A DNA stretch of 9,741 nucleotides from JBFMFE01 sp040752295 (GTDB lineage: Bacteria; UBP15; UBA6099; JBFMBQ01). The stretch is taken from assembly GCA_040752295.1 (NCBI GenBank), contig JBFMFE010000070.1, positions 1 to 9,741 of the forward strand. Direction: 5' to 3'. The translations under genes were made by a program, and so were the position numbers. This document shows, piece after piece, positions 6,696 through 9,741 of the stretch. Position 1 is the stretch's first letter. Each line of letters starts with the position of its first letter. The notes beneath the pieces were generated by a model, which saw only the letters and a program-made list of their open reading frames with translations, was not told the DNA's origin and searched no databases.

Positions 6696-6724
6696 TTGAC
6701 AAGGGGCGGGGTTGCCCGTACACT
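6696..6724 (+). promoter_or_regulatory. Sigma70-type promoter of the zinc-ribbon/TPR gene
   Basis: TTGACA at 6696-6701 is followed after exactly 17 nt by TACACT at 6719-6724: a perfect -35 and a 4/6 -10 at ideal spacing, facing the gene at 6831. Predicted initiation near 6731 leaves a leader of about 100 nt. It sits in the 273-nt divergent region between glnS and this gene. I see no clear operator or riboswitch structure in the leader. Confidence 0.6.
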
Positions 6725-6830
6725 TTTCACGGACTCGACGCGAAATCACCGGATGCGCCCGTCACCCAGTTTCACTGCCGTTATTTTGAAACGTCTGCTC
6801 CTGTTTTAATCCGGCGGCGGTATTGAGACC

Positions 6831-8504
6831 ATGAAGTGCGGCGAGTGCGGAAACGAGGTTCCCGAGGGCAAGAGGTTCTGTACGAACTGCGGAGCGCCCG
6901 TTTCCGGAGGCGCGGGCGCCGGCGCGCCCGCAGCCGGCGGCGCTAAAAAACCGTCGGTCGAAGAAATCAAAAGAGAAATCCAGCAGTATCTGGAAGTTCC
7001 ACGGGAAGCCGGCGGGGGCGCGGGCGCGGAGGCGTGGTACGAACCGCCGCCCCGGTGGAAAACGCCCCGGTGGTGGTTTTTAGCCGGGGCGCTTCTGGCG
7101 GCGCCGTCGCTTTCGCTGCCGTGGGTCAGGGTCGGGGACAGGGCGCTGTGGGCGTTGAGAGTGCCGGTCTCGTACCTTGCCGCCGGCACGGCGGACGTTC
7201 CGCTGCTCTCGGTGGGCGCGGCGCTGATCGTTCTCATCGCCGTCTGCGTCAGGGAAGCCGTCCGTGAGACGCGCCTTATCCCGCTGTTGCAGACTGCGGC
7301 GTTCTGCTGCGTCGCCGCGGGGCTGCTCGGCGTCTACTCCGGCGTGCGGACGTGGAACGAGTCGCTCATGAACCCCGCCGGACACGCTGAAGCGCTGCGG
7401 GCGGCAGTGGAGGAGATTGACCGCGGGTACGAGAAGGTGGACCTTTTCCTGGGGCGCAAAGCGGCGCCGGCGGCGGTCGCCGGCGGCGGGACGCCGCTTT
7501 CGGGATGGGCGTTTCTGATGAGCTATTGCGGCGCGGGCGTCGTGTTTCCCGTCGCGGGGGGGCTGTGGATACTCGTGTGCACGATGGTTTTTCCGGGGGC
7601 GGGGCGGCGGCTGTCGGTACACCTTCCCGCTGCGCCCGTGTCGGCGCTGGCGCTCGCCGCGGTCGTGGGCGCCGGGGTTCTGGTTCTGAACCGTTTTTTT
7701 CCCGGGCAGTGGCATCTGCTCGCGGGAACCGCGTGGGAAATGGCTGGAAAGAGAGAGAAAGCGCTCGCGAGCTACGAGGCGTGCGCCGGGCTTGCGGTCC
7801 CGCCTCTGAACTGCCGTATGAAGCTGGGCGTAACGTACTGGAAGGAGAAGCGCATCGCCGAGGCGTTCGCGGTGTTCCGCAAGGTGAAGGACGATTATCC
7901 CGATTATCCGAACGTGTACAGGGCGCTGGGCGACCTTCACTATTTCGGCAGGAACTTCTGGACGGCGGTGGAGCACTACAGAAAATACATGGAGAGCTAT
8001 CCCGGAGACGTTGAAACGGTGAAGCGTCTCGCCTCGGCGCTCGTGTTCGTCGGCAACGACAGGTTCGAAAAAGGCAGGTTCGGGGACGCCCTCAGGCTTC
8101 TGCGGGAAGCTCACGGACTGGACGAGCGCTACGGGAGCGACGTTGCGCTGAACATGCGGATCGGGGAAATACTGGTGCTGAAGCGCAAGTGGGCGGAAGC
8201 GGCGCCGTTTTTCAAGACCGCTTCCGACCTCCGCCTCCAGGATTTCGACGTCCAGGTACAGGCTGCGGAGGTGCACGAGAGGGCGGGCGACTACGAAAGC
8301 GCGATGACGTACTACAAGCGTTCGATACAGGCGCGCCCCGACGCGTCGAGTTCGTACGTCGCCGTCGGCGACATCTACGCGCGGCGGTGGAACGATCCCG
8401 TCAAAGCCGAAGAGTGGTACAGGAAAGCCGTCGAGGCGAACGAGTTCAATCCCGCCGCGGACACGGCGCGCGCGCGCCTGAAGGCGATGGGCAAACAACC
8501 ATGA
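6831..8504 (+). CDS. Zinc-ribbon, multi-pass membrane protein with C-terminal TPR repeats
   Basis: The 557-residue product starts with a short zinc ribbon, C3-x2-C6 and C17-x2-C20 (KCGECGNEVP, FCTNCGAP). A Gly/Ala-rich linker (about 25-40) and a short acidic/basic helix (41-60) follow. About five hydrophobic segments come next, near 81-100, 122-141, 149-171, 224-254 and 267-289. From about 295 to 540 there are roughly seven TPR-like helix pairs, for example YRALGDLHYFGRNFWTAVEHY, VQAAEVHERAGDYESAMTYYKRSI and YVAVGDIYARRWNDPVKAEEWY. TPRs bind other proteins, so this is probably a membrane-anchored scaffold or assembly factor. No enzymatic motif is seen and I do not recognise a specific family. 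The ATG at 6831 lacks a strong Shine-Dalgarno, but the zinc ribbon starting at residue 3 supports it. A good sigma70 promoter lies upstream. Its stop overlaps the ATG of a tiny open frame (8501-8542). Confidence 0.85.
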   Translation: MKCGECGNEVPEGKRFCTNCGAPVSGGAGAGAPAAGGAKKPSVEEIKREIQQYLEVPREAGGGAGAEAWYEPPPRWKTPRWWFLAGALLAAPSLSLPWVRVGDRALWALRVPVSYLAAGTADVPLLSVGAALIVLIAVCVREAVRETRLIPLLQTAAFCCVAAGLLGVYSGVRTWNESLMNPAGHAEALRAAVEEIDRGYEKVDLFLGRKAAPAAVAGGGTPLSGWAFLMSYCGAGVVFPVAGGLWILVCTMVFPGAGRRLSVHLPAAPVSALALAAVVGAGVLVLNRFFPGQWHLLAGTAWEMAGKREKALASYEACAGLAVPPLNCRMKLGVTYWKEKRIAEAFAVFRKVKDDYPDYPNVYRALGDLHYFGRNFWTAVEHYRKYMESYPGDVETVKRLASALVFVGNDRFEKGRFGDALRLLREAHGLDERYGSDVALNMRIGEILVLKRKWAEAAPFFKTASDLRLQDFDVQVQAAEVHERAGDYESAMTYYKRSIQARPDASSSYVAVGDIYARRWNDPVKAEEWYRKAVEANEFNPAADTARARLKAMGKQP

Positions 8505-8542
8505 ACGAAACAATCACCCGCCTGTTTCGCGAAAAAAAATAA
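8501..8542 (+). pseudogene. Tiny open frame, possible remnant of a downstream cistron
   Basis: An ATG overlaps the stop of the TPR gene in the ATGA arrangement typical of coupled genes. The frame reads only MNETITRLFREKK before TAA, right after a run of eight A (8532-8539) and immediately before the repeat block begins at 8544. It could be the start of a gene whose remainder was displaced by the repeats, or simple chance. No function can be given. Confidence 0.2.
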
Positions 8543-8580
8543 ACCTGCCCGTGCCCCTGCCCGTGCCCGTGCCCGTGCCC

Positions 8581-8683
8581 GACCTTTTTTGTTTTTCCTA
8601 CTTCGACATTCTACATTGGACATTCTACATTCTGCGTTCGCGCATTCGCTTTAGTTAACCCGCCAGAAAGACGCCAAAGACCG
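8581..8683. repeat. Core repeat, copy 1 (103 bp)
   Basis: It starts GACCTTTTTTG and ends CGCCAAAGACCG. Within it are four 7-bp units (GACATTC, TACATTG, GACATTC, TACATTC; 8605-8632), a small perfect hairpin TGCG-TTCG-CGCA (8633-8644) and the palindrome GTTAAC (8654-8659). It differs from copy 2 at 4 of 103 positions: C/T at core position 17, A/C at 73, A/C at 87 and A/T at 91. Confidence 0.93.
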
Positions 8684-8722
8684 CCCCTGCCCCTGCCCGT
8701 GCCCGTGCCCCTGCCCGTGCCC

Positions 8723-8825
8723 GACCTTTTTTGTTTTTCTTACTTCGACATTCTACATTGGACATTCTACATTCTGCGTTCGCGCATTCGCTTTCGTTAA
8801 CCCGCCAGCAAGTCGCCAAAGACCG
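8723..8825. repeat. Core repeat, copy 2 (103 bp)
   Basis: Second copy, 142 bp downstream of the first and 96% identical with no indels. It has the same heptamer array (8747-8774), TGCG-TTCG-CGCA hairpin (8775-8786) and GTTAAC palindrome (8796-8801). The last stretch, CGCCAGCAAGTCGCCAAAGACC, is partly self-similar (CGCCAGCAAG / CGCCAAAG). Confidence 0.93.
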
Positions 8826-8886
8826 CCCCTGCCCGTGCCCGTGCCCGTGCCCCTGCCCGTGCCCAAAAGCTTTCCGCCGCACTGAA

Positions 8887-9657
8887 TCAATACTCAACCC
8901 TTATAAGATATAGTCCATGCGGCGGCGCCGCCGGTCCCGCCGATGAGCGCTCGCGGCTCTCGATTATCCGCTTCAGGTCGCCCGGCGCTCTGCGCCCCAG
9001 CCCCACCTCCAGCAGGGTTCCCACCATCGTCCGCACCATGCGGTAAAGAAACCCGGAGCCTTCGACGGTGAAAACGATGAAGGGGTCTTTCTCCTCGATT
9101 GAAAAGTCGTAGATCGTACGGACGGCGCTCCCGTCGTCGTCCTCGCCGCCGCGGCTGCGGAACGCCGAGAAGTCGTGTTCGCCGACGACGTGCGCGCAGC
9201 CCACGCGCATGGGCGCCGTTTTTGTGCCGGGGCGGACGTTCAGAGCGTGGTTTCGCAGGAAGGGGACGGGGCGCAGCGAGCGGTAGCACACGTAGCGGTA
9301 GGTCTTGCGCCGGGCGTGGAACCTTGCGTTGAAATCCGGCGGCGCTTCCGCGGAAGAGACCGCGGCGAGGTCGCGCGGGAGGAACCGCGCGAGCGCGGGA
9401 GCGATGCGCGAAGGCGGGATTGCGGGGACTGCGGCGGTGAAGTTGACGGACTGACCCAGCGCGTGGACTCCGGCGTCGGTGCGGCTCGCGCCCGTGACGC
9501 GCACGGGCTCGCCCAGAAGCGCGCGAAGCGCCTCTTCGAGGGTTTCCTGAACGGTACGGACGCCGGGCTGCTTCTGGAAGCCGTGAAACAGGGTGCCGTC
9601 GTACTGGACGACGAGCCGTACGTTCACGGTCCGCGCGCCGCCGCTATCCCCCGTCAT
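8887..9657 (-). CDS. truA: tRNA pseudouridine(38-40) synthase TruA
   Basis: The 256-residue product matches TruA, which converts uridines 38, 39 and 40 of the tRNA anticodon arm to pseudouridine; bacterial TruA is typically about 245-270 residues. The catalytic aspartate is D61 in GASRTDAGVHALGQ. Other family hallmarks are the N-terminal strand VVQYDGTLFHGFQKQPG (17-33), TVQETLEEAL, RRKTYRY, FSAFRSRGG, GSGFLYRMVRTMVGTLLEVG and the C-terminal APPHGLYL. The ATG at 9657 follows GGGGA by 8 nt and is preferred; GTG at 9627 (residue 11) is an alternative just before the first conserved strand. It is convergent with the TPR gene, and its 3' end lies 22 nt from the repeat block. An upstream frame on the same strand appears to overlap its start, suggesting translational coupling. 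Confidence 0.97.
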   Translation of the reverse strand: MTGDSGGARTVNVRLVVQYDGTLFHGFQKQPGVRTVQETLEEALRALLGEPVRVTGASRTDAGVHALGQSVNFTAAVPAIPPSRIAPALARFLPRDLAAVSSAEAPPDFNARFHARRKTYRYVCYRSLRPVPFLRNHALNVRPGTKTAPMRVGCAHVVGEHDFSAFRSRGGEDDDGSAVRTIYDFSIEEKDPFIVFTVEGSGFLYRMVRTMVGTLLEVGLGRRAPGDLKRIIESRERSSAGPAAPPHGLYLIRVEY

Positions 9658-9741
9658 CGCCGTTTTCCCCGTGCCCGCCGCGCCGGGACGCAGGCGCGGA
9701 TTTGAGACGTTTTATCTTTTCCCCGGCGAGGCGGCTGAGCG
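9644..9741 (-). CDS. Possible 3' end of a gene upstream of truA (partial)
   Basis: On the minus strand an open frame enters from the right edge and ends at TAG (9646-9644), reading 31 residues that begin LSRLAGEKIKRLKSAPASRR and finish in a Gly/Asp-rich tail. It would overlap the truA start by 14 nt, as in coupled bacterial genes. A second frame (ending TGA at 9654, overlapping the truA ATG as ATGA) is also open but reads as an Arg/Pro-rich peptide and looks less natural. Too little is visible to name the protein. Confidence 0.35.
   Translation of the reverse strand, partial: LSRLAGEKIKRLKSAPASRRGGHGENGDDGG

Larger units (their letters stand above)
8544..8864. repeat. Composite tandem repeat block between convergent genes
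   Basis: The block is ordered hexamer tract (8544-8580), core (8581-8683), tract (8684-8722), core (8723-8825), tract (8826-8864), with a 142-bp period. The tracts are runs of CCCGTG and CCCCTG (GGGCAC/GGGCAG on the minus strand) and are 37, 39 and 39 nt long. Each holds at least six GGG runs with mostly 3-nt loops on the minus strand, a textbook G-quadruplex pattern. The block fills most of the 382-bp gap between the convergent TPR gene and truA. Open frames across it encode only low-complexity peptides (GHGHGHGQG, PCPCPCP, ARARAGARAG) and are not genes. It may act as a transcription barrier or terminator-like element or be a selfish or slippage-born repeat; no transposase or ORF supports mobility. 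Confidence 0.92.

Noticed and set aside
7080..8513. Minus-strand frame of 477 residues opposite the zinc-ribbon/TPR gene
   Set aside because: Arg/His/Pro-rich without motifs. The plus-strand frame has a promoter, zinc ribbon, membrane segments and TPRs.
8544..8864. CRISPR array
   Set aside because: The repeat period is 142 bp, and both the 103-bp cores and the 37-39-bp tracts are repeated, with no unique spacers between them; no cas genes are seen.
8375..8913. Small open frames over the repeat block (ARARAGARAG, GHGHGHGQG and PCPCPCPC peptides)
   Set aside because: They arise from hexamer and heptamer tandem repeats and have low complexity; not credible genes.

Overview
The window is GC-rich (apart from one AT-rich island) and densely coding. 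It looks like a chromosomal segment of an environmental, probably anaerobic bacterium. The clues are an HdrD/DsrK-type iron-sulfur oxidoreductase with a NarI-type cytochrome b, an Rrf2-family regulator, a bacterial glutaminyl-tRNA synthetase, and an intergenic repeat block that translates into RHSTLDILHSAF-like or NVECRMSNVECR-like peptides. From memory, such spurious peptides recur in Lentisphaerae/Verrucomicrobia/Omnitrophota-like environmental genomes. That placement is a weak inference; no rRNA or lineage marker beyond glnS and truA is present.

Layout. Positions 1-4442 hold a minus-strand cluster, read from right to left. It runs: macro-domain protein (4442-3891), NarI/DsrM-like membrane cytochrome b (3882-3127), HdrD/DsrK-like Fe-S protein fused to a C-terminal response-regulator receiver domain (3100-1298), soluble PAS histidine kinase (1269-163), and, cut by the left edge, the first 16 codons of an Rrf2-family regulator (48-1). 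The first four genes are 8-28 nt apart and probably form one operon. A sigma70-like promoter sits in the AT-rich island (4561-4740, 37 of 180 bases G/C by hand count) that separates them from glnS. The Rrf2 gene has its own -10 element and a candidate operator.

Positions 4782-6557 (minus) encode glutaminyl-tRNA synthetase. A 273-nt divergent intergenic region follows, with a very good TTGACA-N17-TACACT promoter driving the plus-strand gene 6831-8504. That gene encodes a protein with a zinc ribbon, about five membrane segments and a TPR tail. The convergent gap between it and truA (minus, 8887-9657) is filled by a composite tandem repeat (8544-8864): two 103-bp cores, 96% identical, alternating with three GGGCAC/GGGCAG hexamer tracts that have strong G-quadruplex potential on the minus strand. 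The right edge probably carries the 3' end of another minus-strand gene upstream of truA.

How the genes may work together (inference). The membrane cytochrome b and the Fe-S protein resemble a minimal HdrDE/DsrMK-type complex exchanging electrons between the quinone pool and a cytoplasmic thiol/disulfide-type partner. The receiver domain on the Fe-S subunit is complete, and a kinase with a cysteine-bearing PAS domain follows immediately. This suggests phosphorylation-controlled respiration, or redox-gated signalling, built into one operon. This is the most interesting system in the window.
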